From Acerihabitans sp047324305 (lineage in GTDB: Bacteria; Pseudomonadota; Gammaproteobacteria; Enterobacterales; Enterobacteriaceae), in contig NZ_CP178740.1 in NCBI RefSeq assembly GCF_047324305.1, forward strand, positions 5,704,001 through 5,768,000: a stretch of 64,000 bases of DNA. The letters run 5' to 3'. The notes beneath the pieces were generated by a model. It did not search any database. It was not told the DNA's origin and saw nothing but the letters and a program-made list of their open reading frames with translations. A program made the translations under genes and the position numbers. Shown one piece after another: positions 32,802 to 41,870 of the stretch; positions within the stretch are counted from its first letter, which is position 1, and every line of letters starts with the position of its first letter.

Positions 32802-33929
32802 TCACTCCTCCCGGGACGAAGCGTCGGTCCGATCCCGGCGCTGTTTATTCTGCGCCCGGCCCAGTTCACGCACCGTCATCAGGCCGACGCCCGCCACCAC
32901 CCCCAGCACGCCGCCGATAAGGCCGGTGGCGGTGGCGGAGCGCGGCGCCCCTTCCGGCTGATGGACGGAAGGTTTTTCCGCCCTGGGGGTGGGGTTTTCC
33001 ACATTCGCCAATTGGAAAATCCCCTTGGTAAAGCCGATGCCCTGCTCATTGCAGCCATAACAGGGATGGCCGATGCCCACCGGCCAGATACCGCCGCCCA
33101 CATCGCAAAACTCCAGGGTCGGGCAGTTGCCGTAGGTCTCCGGTCCTTTACAGCCCAGATGGTACAGACACCACCCCTGGCGATGCCCCTCGTCGCCGAA
33201 TTCCCGGGCAAAACGCCCCGCGTCGAAATGCGGCCGCCGCTCACAGTTTTCATGAATCAGACGGCCATAGGCAAAGGTGGGCCGCCCGGCGGCGTCAAGC
33301 GCCGGCGCGCGCCCCCAGGTAATGATATGGGCCACCGTCGCCAGGAAATTATGTGGATTGGGCGGGCAGCCCGGGATATTGATAATGGTTTTGCCCGGCA
33401 GGGCCTGCTGCAGGCTGACCGCCCCGGTGGGATTGCTGCCCGAGGCCGGCACGCCGCCCCAGGCGGAACAGGACCCGATGGCGATAATGGCGGCGGCGCC
33501 CTCGGCGCATTCACGGATATGCTCGACAATAGGTTTGCCGGCCACCATGCAGTACACGCCGCCGTCCTTGAGCGGGATGGAACCGTCCACCACCAGCACA
33601 TATTTGCCGCGGTACCGCTCCACCGCGCGCTGCTTATTGTCCTCGGCCTGGGCGCCGAAGGCGGCGGAGAGCACCTCATGGTATTCCAGGGAAATATCGT
33701 TAAGCAGCAGGTGTTCCAGCGTCGGATGCGTCGCGCGCAGCAGGGACTCGGTGCAGCCGGTGCATTCCTGGGCGCCGATCCAGATAACCGGCGGCCGCGT
33801 CGGCTGCGCCAGGGAGCGGGCCATTTCGCCGGCCGCGCGGCTGCTCAGGCCCATGGTGGCGGCCAGGGCGGCGCACAGTTTTAAAAAGGTACGGCGATCA
33901 ACCCCCGGGGGAGTAATGCGGGTATTCAT
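32802..33929 (-). CDS. hybO: Hydrogenase-2 small subunit with Tat signal
   Basis: A 375-residue subunit. The ATG at 33929 gives the Tat motif DRRTFLKLCAALAATMGLSS as in E. coli HybO; a TTG 27 bp upstream is less likely. Cluster ligands are visible in IGAQECTGCTES, GSCSAWGG, GCPPNPHNF and PCYGCNEQGIGF. The C-terminal membrane helix is near residue 340. First gene of the hyb operon, with an exact FNR box 85 bp upstream. Export with HybC moves hydrogenase-2 to the periplasm. Confidence 0.97.
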   Translation of the reverse strand: MNTRITPPGVDRRTFLKLCAALAATMGLSSRAAGEMARSLAQPTRPPVIWIGAQECTGCTESLLRATHPTLEHLLLNDISLEYHEVLSAAFGAQAEDNKQRAVERYRGKYVLVVDGSIPLKDGGVYCMVAGKPIVEHIRECAEGAAAIIAIGSCSAWGGVPASGSNPTGAVSLQQALPGKTIINIPGCPPNPHNFLATVAHIITWGRAPALDAAGRPTFAYGRLIHENCERRPHFDAGRFAREFGDEGHRQGWCLYHLGCKGPETYGNCPTLEFCDVGGGIWPVGIGHPCYGCNEQGIGFTKGIFQLANVENPTPRAEKPSVHQPEGAPRSATATGLIGGVLGVVAGVGLMTVRELGRAQNKQRRDRTDASSREE

Positions 33930-34443
33930 AGTGGTTTTGGGCCTCTTACATGGCAACGCTGCTCAAGCACGGCTGCGTCATTGAGACCCTGAAATTATTA
34001 TGAGAGGGTTAAATTGATCTCTATCAATTTAGGGCCAAATGACAATTTATATTTTTATTATTTGTGACCAAGAACATTTTTAACCAATATTATTTCAAAA
34101 TGTTTACTCTGAAATTTTACTTTATTTGTTTTTTGTTAGGCTGGACCTCTATGCATTATATTTCCACGACGCACGCCATTAAATAACTATTCTGTTATTT
34201 TATTAAGTAAAATAATCCTCTACCGGAGATTATTTTCAGCCACGGCATAATCAGGCGCTGGTTTTATGCGCGCCCGCCACTATTTTTGCCGGGAGTGTGA
34301 AGCAGACCCGCGTCAGAAGCAAGCAGAGTCTTTACCATCTTATTCATGGCGCGGCGTAATGATAGCGGCAGCAAAATACCCCTCCTTCAGCCTTATTTTG
34401 TCGTATCATCCCGGGCAAGACGATTGGCGAACACGGAGAACAC
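33930..34443. other. hybO-dcuS divergent regulatory region
   Basis: No gene is seen in these 514 bp. Positions 33990-34250 are strongly AT-rich and contain the exact FNR box at 34014-34027. For hybO, TAATTT at 33992-33997 (minus strand) is a possible -10 element. Promoter elements for dcuS were not clear. Confidence 0.6.
34014..34027. promoter_or_regulatory. Exact FNR box in the hybO-dcuS region
   Basis: TTGAT-CTCT-ATCAA is a complete match to the FNR consensus, extended to AAATTGAT / ATCAATTT at 34011-34030. It lies 85 bp upstream of hybO and 417 bp upstream of dcuS, so hybO is the likely target. Confidence 0.8.
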
Positions 34444-36057
34444 ATGGCCAGAGACACCCGCAAAGCGCCGCTGACATTGAGCACCTCCGTCATTCTCATG
34501 GTATCGGGTGTCATCGTTTCCGTGCTGGTGGTGGTCCATATGCTGTTTTTCAGCCAGATAAGCGAACTGGCCGAGAACAACGTGCGGGATAAAGCCTTCG
34601 CCATCGCCCGCACCCTGGCGCAGGATCCCGAGGTGGTGCAGGGCCTGGGCGGCCAGGGCAATCCGGGCGCCATTCAGCAGGTGGCCGAAGCCGCGCGGAT
34701 ACGCAACGACCTGTTTTTTGTCGTGGTCACCGATATGAACCGGATACGTTATTCGCATCCGAATGCCGAACTGCTGGGTAAACTCTATGTCGGCGACGAT
34801 ATACTGCCGGCGCTCCAGGCGCGGGAACACCAGGCGATTAACCAGGGCACGCTGGGGCGGGCGCTGCGTATCTATACCCCGGTCTATAACGCCGCGCAGC
34901 GGCAAATCGGCGTGGTGGCGATTGGCATTTCACTGGATACGGTACAGACCATCGTCAACGGCAACCGCTGGAACCTGCTGTGGACCGCGCTTATCGGCGC
35001 CGCCGTGGGCGGTATCGGCACCTGGCTGCTGGTCAAGGCGCTCAAGCGTATCATGCTGGGATTCGAACCCCATGAAATCGCGCAACTGTTCGAGGAGCGC
35101 AACGCCATGCTGCAATCGGTCAAGGAAGGGGTGATTGCCGTCAACGCCGACGGCCAGATTACGCTTATCAACGACGAGGCCAAACGGCTGTTCAAACAGC
35201 ACGGCCCCTGGGAAAACCTGCTGCTGGACGCGGCAAGCAAGAATTGGCCGGCGCAGCTCTATTTACGCAACGTGCTGCAAACCGGCAAGCCCCAGCGCGA
35301 CCGGGAAAGCCATATCAACGGCAGCGTGCTGCTGACCAATACCGTGCCGGTGATCGTGGGCGAGGACATCGTCGGCGCTATTGCCACGTTTCGCGATAAA
35401 ACCGAGGTGGCGCGCCTGCTCGAGCGTCTGGACGGCATGTCGGCCTATGCCGATACCCTGCGGGTGCAATCCCACGAATTTATGAACAAGCTGCATGTGA
35501 TTCTCGGCATGCTGCATTTAAAAAGCTACCAGGCGCTGGAATCCTATATCCTGAAAACGGCCAATAATTATCAAAATGAAATCGGCACCCTGATTCGTAT
35601 CGTCAAATCGCCGGTGATCGCCGGTTTCCTGCTCGGTAAGATTAACCGCGCCCGCGACCTTGACATCGGCCTGGTGATTACCGAGGACAGCTGGCTGCCC
35701 GATACCGATGATAACGACACCACCGCCTGCCTTATCACCGTATTGGGCAATGTGATTGAAAATGCCATGGATGCCCTGTCCGAGAGCGAAAAAGGCACGA
35801 TCACCGTCAGTTTCCTCTATCGGGATGATATGCTGCTGCAGTGCACGGTGAGCGACGACGGCCCCGGTATCGACCCGGCCGTGGGGAACACGGTCTACCA
35901 GCGCGGTTTTTCCACCAAAGGCACCGGCCGCGGCATCGGCCTTTATCTTGCCCGGGAAGGCGTGGAACGGCTGGGCGGATGGATGGAATTTACGTCTGAA
36001 CCGGGGGTGAGCACCCGCTTCGACATCACTTTGCCATATCGGATAAAAACGGGGTAA
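34444..36057 (+). CDS. dcuS: Fumarate/C4-dicarboxylate sensor histidine kinase
   Basis: A 537-residue CitA-family membrane sensor (E. coli DcuS has 543). Two membrane helices near residues 17-38 and 178-200 enclose the periplasmic PAS domain that binds C4-dicarboxylates (VARTLA-like and RNDLFFVVVTDMNRIRYSHP segments). A cytoplasmic PAS domain follows. Phospho-accepting His344 is in QSHEFMNKLHVILGMLHL, and the ATPase has GNVIENAMDAL and a DDGPGI box. It phosphorylates DcuR, encoded 4 bp downstream. Confidence 0.97.
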   Translation: MARDTRKAPLTLSTSVILMVSGVIVSVLVVVHMLFFSQISELAENNVRDKAFAIARTLAQDPEVVQGLGGQGNPGAIQQVAEAARIRNDLFFVVVTDMNRIRYSHPNAELLGKLYVGDDILPALQAREHQAINQGTLGRALRIYTPVYNAAQRQIGVVAIGISLDTVQTIVNGNRWNLLWTALIGAAVGGIGTWLLVKALKRIMLGFEPHEIAQLFEERNAMLQSVKEGVIAVNADGQITLINDEAKRLFKQHGPWENLLLDAASKNWPAQLYLRNVLQTGKPQRDRESHINGSVLLTNTVPVIVGEDIVGAIATFRDKTEVARLLERLDGMSAYADTLRVQSHEFMNKLHVILGMLHLKSYQALESYILKTANNYQNEIGTLIRIVKSPVIAGFLLGKINRARDLDIGLVITEDSWLPDTDDNDTTACLITVLGNVIENAMDALSESEKGTITVSFLYRDDMLLQCTVSDDGPGIDPAVGNTVYQRGFSTKGTGRGIGLYLAREGVERLGGWMEFTSEPGVSTRFDITLPYRIKTG

Positions 36058-36061
36058 CCCT

Positions 36062-36784
36062 ATGATAAATACTCTGATTGTCGACGATGACGCCATGGTG
36101 GCCGAATTGAACAAATGCTACCTGAGCCAGGTCAGCGGGTTTCAATACCACGCCACCGCCTCCACCCTGCAGCAGGCGCGGTCGCTGCTGATGGCGGCCG
36201 GGGATAAAATTGATTTGGTGCTGCTGGATATTTATATGCAGCAGGATAACGGCTTGGATCTGCTGCCCATCATCCGTGAAATCAGCGAGCAAACCGATGT
36301 CTTGATTATTTCCTCGGCCACCGATGTCGGCACGGTGAAAAAAGCGTTCAAATACGGCGTGGTGGATTATCTTATCAAGCCCTTTCAGTTCGCCCGTTTT
36401 GAACAGGCGCTGGTCAGCTACCGCGAGGAGGTCAATTTACTCGACCTGCGCGAAAACTGCGCGCAGTCCGATATCGACCATTTAATTCACCATAAAACCG
36501 CCGACGCCGATCACGGCCATAAAAAATTGCCCAAAGGCCTGACCGTTATTACCCTGCGCACCATCGGCGAGTGGATTGAGCAAAGCAAGGATCGGGAATT
36601 TTCCACCGAGATGCTGGCCAACGCCATCAACATTTCCAAGGTCTCCTGCCGCAAATACCTGATATATTTGGCGGAGGCGGATATTCTTACCACCACCATT
36701 TTTTACGGCTCCATGGGGCGCCCGGTCTATTTTTATCGCTTATTGCCGGAAAAACTGGAGGCGCTGCGCCAGTGTTTCCAGTAA
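36062..36784 (+). CDS. dcuR: C4-dicarboxylate response regulator
   Basis: A 240-residue regulator with an N-terminal receiver (phospho-acceptor Asp56 in LVLLDIYM, Asp11-Asp12 in VDDDAM, Lys107 in LIKPFQFARF) and a C-terminal helix-turn-helix (FSTEMLANAINISKVSCRKYLIYLAEADIL). E. coli DcuR has 239 residues. It activates dcuB and fumarate-respiration genes. A hairpin, CCGCCGCA / TGCGGCGG at 36792-36816, follows the stop. Confidence 0.97.
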   Translation: MINTLIVDDDAMVAELNKCYLSQVSGFQYHATASTLQQARSLLMAAGDKIDLVLLDIYMQQDNGLDLLPIIREISEQTDVLIISSATDVGTVKKAFKYGVVDYLIKPFQFARFEQALVSYREEVNLLDLRENCAQSDIDHLIHHKTADADHGHKKLPKGLTVITLRTIGEWIEQSKDREFSTEMLANAINISKVSCRKYLIYLAEADILTTTIFYGSMGRPVYFYRLLPEKLEALRQCFQ

Positions 36785-36791
36785 ATGCCGC

Positions 36792-36823
36792 CCGCCGCAT
36801 CATACCGGTGCGGCGGCGGCGGG
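36792..36823 (+). terminator. Hairpin after dcuR
   Basis: An 8 bp GC stem, CCGCCGCA / TGCGGCGG, with a nine-base loop, then CGGGTTTCG. The T-tract is short, so this is a weak candidate. Confidence 0.4.
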
Positions 36824-36990
36824 TTTCGCCAGCAATAGTGTTTAATTCCCGCCCTTAAATCAAATTAATTATTTCACATCATAAGCATTAACATCTAAAC
36901 AACAATATGATTTGCCTAAATAAGATTGGCTATAACATAAAAATATTAAATCATATTATTAACTAAAAAAAGCGTCGGTATGTGATTCAG

Positions 36991-37003
36991 CACAATCATT
37001 GTG
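36991..37003. promoter_or_regulatory. Palindrome in the dcuB promoter region
   Basis: CACAAT-C-ATTGTG is a perfect 13 bp palindrome in the AT-rich gap 36824-37070, 68 bp upstream of dcuB, overlapping a TGTGATTCAGCACA segment that resembles a CRP half-site. It could bind DcuR, CRP or another factor; no exact FNR box was found in this gap. Confidence 0.35.
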
Positions 37004-37070
37004 GTTTTAAACGGAGTTATTTGTTAAGCAGTGAATTTAAATAAAGTTATTAAACAAAGGAAAAGTACAA

Positions 37071-38411
37071 ATGGCATTTTTTATTCAACTGGCCGTTATT
37101 CTGGCCTGTCTGTTATACGGCGCCAGAAAGGGCGGTATCGCCCTCGGCCTCCTGGGCGGTATCGGGCTGGTTATCCTGGTCTTCGTCTTCCATCTCGAAC
37201 CCGGTAAACCCCCGGTCGACGTCATGCTGGTGATTATCGCCGTGGTCGCCGCCTCCGCCACCCTGCAAGCCTCCGGCGGCCTGGACGTCATGCTGCAAAT
37301 CGCCGAGCGACTCCTGCGGCGCAACCCCAAATACGTCTCCATCGTCGCCCCCTTCGTCACCTGCTGCCTGACCATCCTCTGCGGCACCGGCCATGTGGTC
37401 TACACCATTTTGCCCATCATCTACGACGTGGCGATTAAAAATAATATCCGCCCAGAACGTCCCATGGCCGCCAGCTCCGTCGGCGCCCAGATGGGCATTA
37501 TCGCCAGCCCCGTGTCGGTCGCGGTGGTCTCCCTGGTGGCCATGCTCGGCAATGTGTCTTTTAACGGCCGCCACCTCGACTTCCTCGACCTGCTGGCCAT
37601 CACCGTTCCCTCCACCCTGTGCGGCATCCTGGCCATCGGTATCTTCAGCTGGTTTCGCGGCAAGGACCTGGATAAGGACGAGGTGTTCCAGAAATTTATC
37701 GCCGACCCCGAAAACCGCCACTATGTCTACGGCGATACCGCCACCCTGCTCAACCAGAAGCTGCCGCGCAGCAACTGGGTGGCGATGTGGATTTTCCTCG
37801 CCACCATCGCCGTCGTCGCGCTGCTGGGCGCGATGCCGCAGCTGCTGCCGGTGTTCGGCGGCAAACGGCTGTCGATGGTATTGGTTATCCAGATGTGCAT
37901 GCTATTTTCCGGCGCCCTGATTATCATCGCCACCAAGACCAACCCGGCGGCCATCTCGAAAAACGAAGTCTTCCGCTCCGGCATGATTGCCATCGTGGCG
38001 GTCTACGGCATCGCCTGGATGGCGGAAACCATCTTCGGCGCGCACCTGGCCGAAATCGAAGCCAGCCTCGGCGCCATTATCAAGGTCCATCCCTGGGCCT
38101 ACGCGCTGGCGCTGCTGGTGGTCTCGAAGTTCGTCAACTCCCAGGCCGCGGCGCTGGCGGCGATTGTGCCCCTGGCCCTGGCCATCGGCGTCGACCCGGC
38201 CTATATCGTCGCCTCGGCGCCCGCCTGCTACGGCTATTATATCCTGCCGACCTATCCCAGCGACCTGGCGGCTATCCAGTTTGACCGTTCCGGCACCACC
38301 CATATCGGCAAGTATGTCATCAACCACAGCTTTATCCTGGTGGGCCTGCTTGGCGTGGGCGTCTCAAGCCTTGTCGGCTGGATCCTGGCCGCCGCCTACG
38401 GCTTTTTATAA
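37071..38411 (+). CDS. dcuB: Anaerobic C4-dicarboxylate antiporter
   Basis: A 446-residue inner-membrane carrier, the same length as E. coli DcuB and very similar throughout (FYGARKGGIALGLLGGIGL-like N-terminus as LLYGARKGG, GTGHVVYTILPIIYDVAIKNNIRPERP near residue 105, PTYPSDLAAIQFDRSGTTHIG near 400). It exchanges fumarate, malate or aspartate for succinate. The gene follows dcuSR, as in E. coli although there it precedes dcuSR in a different arrangement with fumB. A terminator separates it from fumC. Confidence 0.97.
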   Translation: MAFFIQLAVILACLLYGARKGGIALGLLGGIGLVILVFVFHLEPGKPPVDVMLVIIAVVAASATLQASGGLDVMLQIAERLLRRNPKYVSIVAPFVTCCLTILCGTGHVVYTILPIIYDVAIKNNIRPERPMAASSVGAQMGIIASPVSVAVVSLVAMLGNVSFNGRHLDFLDLLAITVPSTLCGILAIGIFSWFRGKDLDKDEVFQKFIADPENRHYVYGDTATLLNQKLPRSNWVAMWIFLATIAVVALLGAMPQLLPVFGGKRLSMVLVIQMCMLFSGALIIIATKTNPAAISKNEVFRSGMIAIVAVYGIAWMAETIFGAHLAEIEASLGAIIKVHPWAYALALLVVSKFVNSQAAALAAIVPLALAIGVDPAYIVASAPACYGYYILPTYPSDLAAIQFDRSGTTHIGKYVINHSFILVGLLGVGVSSLVGWILAAAYGFL

Positions 38412-38422
38412 ACACGACTCGC

Positions 38423-38468
38423 ATCGCGCGGCGCGGCGGATGGAACACCCGCCGCGCGATTTATTTTT
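38423..38468 (+). terminator. Rho-independent terminator between dcuB and fumC
   Basis: An 11 bp perfect stem (ATCGCGCGGCG / CGCCGCGCGAT), with an alternative compact 9 bp stem inside, is followed by TTTATTTTTG. It ends only 24 bp before the fumC start, so fumC is either read through from dcuB or has a promoter within or before the hairpin. Confidence 0.75.
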
Positions 38469-38491
38469 GTTTATCGCATAAGGATCACATT

Positions 38492-39889
38492 ATGGAAAAT
38501 ATCCGCACTGAAAAAGACTCCATGGGCGCCGTCGAAGTGCCCGCCGACCGGCTATGGGGGGCGCAGACCCAGCGCTCGCTGGAGCATTTCCGCATTTCGC
38601 AGGAAAAGATGCCGGCGGAGCTTATCGCTGCGCTGGCCATGACCAAACGCGCCGCCGCCCAGGTGAACCTGGACCTGGGCCTGCTGGCCCGCGACAAGGC
38701 GCAGGCCATTATCACCGCCGCCGACGAAGTGCTGGCGGGAAAGCATCCACAGGAGTTTCCGCTGTCCATCTGGCAAACCGGCTCGGGGACCCAGACCAAT
38801 ATGAATATGAACGAGGTGCTGGCCAACCGCGCCAGCGAACTGCTGGGCGGGGAGCGCGGCGATACGCGCCTGGTGCATCCCAATGACGATGTCAATAAAA
38901 GCCAGAGCTCGAACGACGTGTTCCCCACCGCGCAGCATGTGGCGGCGGTGATTGCCCTGCGCACTCAATTATTGCCGCAGCTGGCTACGCTGCGGGCGTG
39001 CCTGGAACAAAAGGCCGAGGCGTTCAGCGACGTGGTGAAAATCGGGCGCACCCATTTGCAGGACGCCACCCCGCTGACCCTGGGACAGGAAATTTCCGGA
39101 TGGGCGGCAATGCTCGGCCACAGCGCGCGGCATATCGAGGCGACGGTACCGCATCTGAGCGAACTGGCGCTGGGCGGCACGGCGGTGGGCACCGGCCTTA
39201 ACACCCATCCGGAATATGCCGTACGGGTGGCGAAGGCCCTGGCGGAGCTGACCGGGCAGCCGTTTGTCACCGCACCGAATAAGTTCGAGGCGCTCGGCTC
39301 TTGCGACGCCCTGGTACAAGGACACGGGGCGCTCAAAGGACTGGCCGCGTCGCTGTTCAAAATCGCCAACGACGTGCGCTGGCTCGCCTCCGGGCCGCGC
39401 TGCGGCATCGGCGAAATCGCCATCCCGGAAAACGAGCCCGGCAGCTCGATTATGCCCGGCAAGGTCAACCCCACCCAATGCGAGGCCATGACCATGCTGT
39501 GCGCCCAGGTTATGGCCAATGATGTGGCGGTGAACTTTGGCGGCGCGTCGGGCAATTTTGAACTGAACGTCTTCCGGCCGCTTATCTCGCATAATATGCT
39601 GCAATCCATCCGCCTGCTGGCCGACGGCATCAGCAGCTTTACCCGGCACTGCGCCGGCGGCATCGAACCCAATCGGGCACGCATCAGCCAACTGCTGAAT
39701 GAATCGCTGATGCTGGTCACCGCGCTCAATACCCATATCGGGTATGACAAAGCGGCCGAGATTGCCAAAAAAGCCCATAAAGAGGGGCTGACGCTAAAAG
39801 CGTCGGCGCTGAAACTGGGCTATGTCTCAGAGACGGAGTTCGACCAATGGGTACGGCCCGAGGCGATGATCGGCAGCTCCGTTAAATAG
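38492..39889 (+). CDS. fumC: Fumarase C, class II fumarate hydratase
   Basis: A 465-residue iron-free fumarase of the aspartase/fumarase superfamily. The signature GSSIMPGKVNPTQCEA is near residue 319; QTGSGTQTNMNMNEVLANRA near 93 and GRTHLQDATPLTLGQE near 186 form the active site. It hydrates fumarate to malate reversibly in the cytoplasm. Placement beside dcuB, where E. coli has the oxygen-sensitive fumB, suggests it supplies fumarate for respiration here. AAGGA precedes the ATG. Confidence 0.97.
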   Translation: MENIRTEKDSMGAVEVPADRLWGAQTQRSLEHFRISQEKMPAELIAALAMTKRAAAQVNLDLGLLARDKAQAIITAADEVLAGKHPQEFPLSIWQTGSGTQTNMNMNEVLANRASELLGGERGDTRLVHPNDDVNKSQSSNDVFPTAQHVAAVIALRTQLLPQLATLRACLEQKAEAFSDVVKIGRTHLQDATPLTLGQEISGWAAMLGHSARHIEATVPHLSELALGGTAVGTGLNTHPEYAVRVAKALAELTGQPFVTAPNKFEALGSCDALVQGHGALKGLAASLFKIANDVRWLASGPRCGIGEIAIPENEPGSSIMPGKVNPTQCEAMTMLCAQVMANDVAVNFGGASGNFELNVFRPLISHNMLQSIRLLADGISSFTRHCAGGIEPNRARISQLLNESLMLVTALNTHIGYDKAAEIAKKAHKEGLTLKASALKLGYVSETEFDQWVRPEAMIGSSVK

Positions 39890-39932
39890 GCCCGCGCGGC
39901 GCTTTCCCTGTAAAGCGTTTAAACTGATGTTC

Positions 39933-39963
39933 CCGCCGCCCGGCGTCCGGGTGGCGGATTTTT
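39933..39963 (+). terminator. Rho-independent terminator after fumC
   Basis: CCGCCGCCCGG-CGT-CCGGGTGGCGG forms an 11 bp stem with one G-U pair and a three-base loop, followed by ATTTTT. It begins 43 bp after the fumC stop. Confidence 0.85.
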
Positions 39964-40145
39964 CCCCTGATAATGATTAAACCCGCGGAGGGTTGCGCTT
40001 GCGGCTTATGCTGTGGGGCGGGGTTTCGTTTGCCGTACGTTGGGGGCCATGCGTTAGGGTGCGCCAGGGCATATGTCGCCTCGGCGAAGGTTTCGCTTGC
40101 CGTGCTTGAGGGTGCCATGCGTTAGGGCGCGCCAGGGCATATGCC

Positions 40146-40514
40146 GCCTCGGCGAAGGTTTCGCTTGCCGTGCGTTCAGTTGTTTTATGGAATGCCGGGC
40201 GCCGGCAAGCGACAAAGAGGCCGTACCGCGACGGCCTCCTTGACCTCCGCGCGCCCGGCAGATCGCGCGTCGCTGCGCGATACCTTCCGACGCCCGTTCC
40301 CCCTTATGCACCGGCCCGTTATGCGCTCCCGGCGCAACGGGCCTTTCGCCGCTCCCAGCGGCTCATGCCGGGGGCTCAGGCGCCGTCAGCGCGCTTTATG
40401 CCGGTCCACATGTCGCTGTTCGCACGGCATATTATGTAGCAATAACGGCGCTGTTGTTTTGGATAGAATCTGGCGTCGGGATACGGTTAACCTGCTTGCG
40501 GGGAGATTTATGTC
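40146..40514 (+). repeat. Direct repeat unit, copy 1
   Basis: A 369 bp unit starting GCCTCGGCGAAGGTTTCGC. Nearly identical to the next two copies, except for a variant stretch after its first 35 bp (about 40181-40196). Confidence 0.85.
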
Positions 40515-40884
40515 GCCTCGGTGAAGGTTTCGCTTGCCGTGCGTTCGGCGCTTATATGTATTGCCGGGCACCGGCAAGCGACAAAGAGGCCGTACCGCGA
40601 CGGCCTCCTTGACCTCCGCGCGCCCGGCAGATCGCGCGTCGCTGCGCGATACCTTCCGACGCCCGTTCCCCCTTATGCACCGGCCCGTTATGCGCTCCCG
40701 GCGCAACGGGCCTTTCGCCGCTCCCAGCGGCTCATGCCGGGGGCACAGGCGCCGTCAGCGCGCTTTATGCCGGTCCACATGTCGCTGTTCGCACGGCATG
40801 TTATGGAAGCAATAGCGGCGCTGTTGTTTTGGATAGAATCTGGCGTCGGGATACGGTTAACCTGCTTGCGGGGAGATTTATGTC
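40515..40884 (+). repeat. Direct repeat unit, copy 2
   Basis: A 370 bp unit, directly adjoining copies 1 and 3, with only scattered single-base differences. Confidence 0.85.
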
Positions 40885-41220
40885 GCCTCGGCGAAGGTTT
40901 CGCTTGCCGTGCGTTCGGCGCTTATATGTATTGCCGGGCGCCGGCAAGCGACAAAGAGGCCGTACCGCGACGGCCTCCTTGACCTCCGCGCGCCCGGCAG
41001 ATCGCGCGTCGCTGCGCGATACCTTCCGACGCCAGTTCCCCCGTTATGCACCGGCCCGTTATGTGCTCCCGGCGCAACGGGCCTTTCGCCGCTCCCAGCG
41101 GCTCATGCCGGGGGCACAGGCGCCGTCAGCGCGCTTTATGCCGGTCCACATGTCGCTGTTCGCACGGCATATTATGTAGCAATAGCGGCGCTGTTGTTTT
41201 GGATAAGGTCTGGCGTCGGA
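40885..41220 (+). repeat. Direct repeat unit, copy 3, truncated
   Basis: About 336 bp of the unit; similarity fades after TGGATAAGGTCTGGCGTCGG and the sequence changes to unrelated AT-richer DNA. Confidence 0.8.
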
Positions 41221-41288
41221 ATGCGATTGACCGTTATGAAATACACCGGGTATGGAATGTATCTGACACAACGAAAAGTTGGACATAT

Positions 41289-41352
41289 AGTCATACAGTC
41301 ATGCAGTAAGGCAGTCATGCAGTCATGCAGTCATGCAGTCATGCAGTAAGGC
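41289..41352 (+). repeat. Eight-unit array of the octamer AGTCATGC
   Basis: Eight consecutive 8 bp units: AGTCATAC, AGTCATGC, AGTAAGGC, four AGTCATGC, AGTAAGGC. The AGTAAGGC variant recurs at units 3 and 8, which points to duplication of a five-unit block. It lies next to the truncated edge of the large repeat. Confidence 0.9.
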
Positions 41353-41413
41353 CATCATCATTCATCATTCAACTTTAAGCTTAAGTTTTAACAGTAAGCA
41401 TTACGCTTTCAAC

Positions 41414-41434
41414 CATCAGCCATCAGCCATCAGG
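41414..41434 (+). repeat. Three copies of the heptamer CCATCAG
   Basis: Three perfect 7 bp units, 62 bp after the octamer array, in the same AT-richer insert between the direct and inverted copies of the large repeat. Confidence 0.85.
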
Positions 41435-41559
41435 CTGTAAACGTTAGCGCAAAATGAATACTGATACCTTTCCCGGTAAGTGCATGCCGCAAGAAACCCA
41501 AAAACGCTATTTTACTCACAGGCGATGGTGTTGACCTGGTGCCGGCATAGAGTGCGCCG

Positions 41560-41870
41560 GCGGCGCACATCGCGGCTGGATGAGCCGCCGGGAGCGGCGA
41601 AAGCTAAGGGCCGCGCCGGGAGCGCGTCCCGTGCGGTCCAAAAGCCGGGATGGGTGATGCCGGGAACCGCGCAGCGGCGCACGATCTGCCGGACGCGCGG
41701 AGGTCAAGGAGGCCGTCGCGGTACGGCCTCCTTGTCGTTTGCCGGCGCCCGGCACTACATATGAACACCTCACGTACGGCAAGCGAAACCTTCGCCGAGG
41801 CGACATATGCCCTAGCGCACCCTAACGCACGGCACGCGAAACCCACGCCACGGCAGCATAAACCGCCCCA
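41560..41870 (-). repeat. Inverted partial copy of the 370 bp unit
   Basis: The reverse complement contains the same elements in order (GCCTCGGCGAAGGTTTCGCTTGCCGT, then the AAGGAGGCCGT / ACGGCCTCCTT stem, then the CGCGCCCGGCAGATCG-like segment) with more substitutions than the direct copies. Confidence 0.8.

Noticed and set aside
31827..33884. 685-codon plus-strand frame opposite hybA and hybO
   Set aside because: It lies wholly antisense to two well-supported genes; long antisense frames are expected in GC-rich coding DNA.
40141..41349. Arg-rich frames of 89-153 codons in the 370 bp repeats
   Set aside because: The same peptides reappear in different frames in each copy and start at arbitrary ATGs; they are repeat by-products rather than genes.
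41289..41352. Octamer array as a CRISPR-like element
   Set aside because: Units adjoin without spacers and no cas genes are present.
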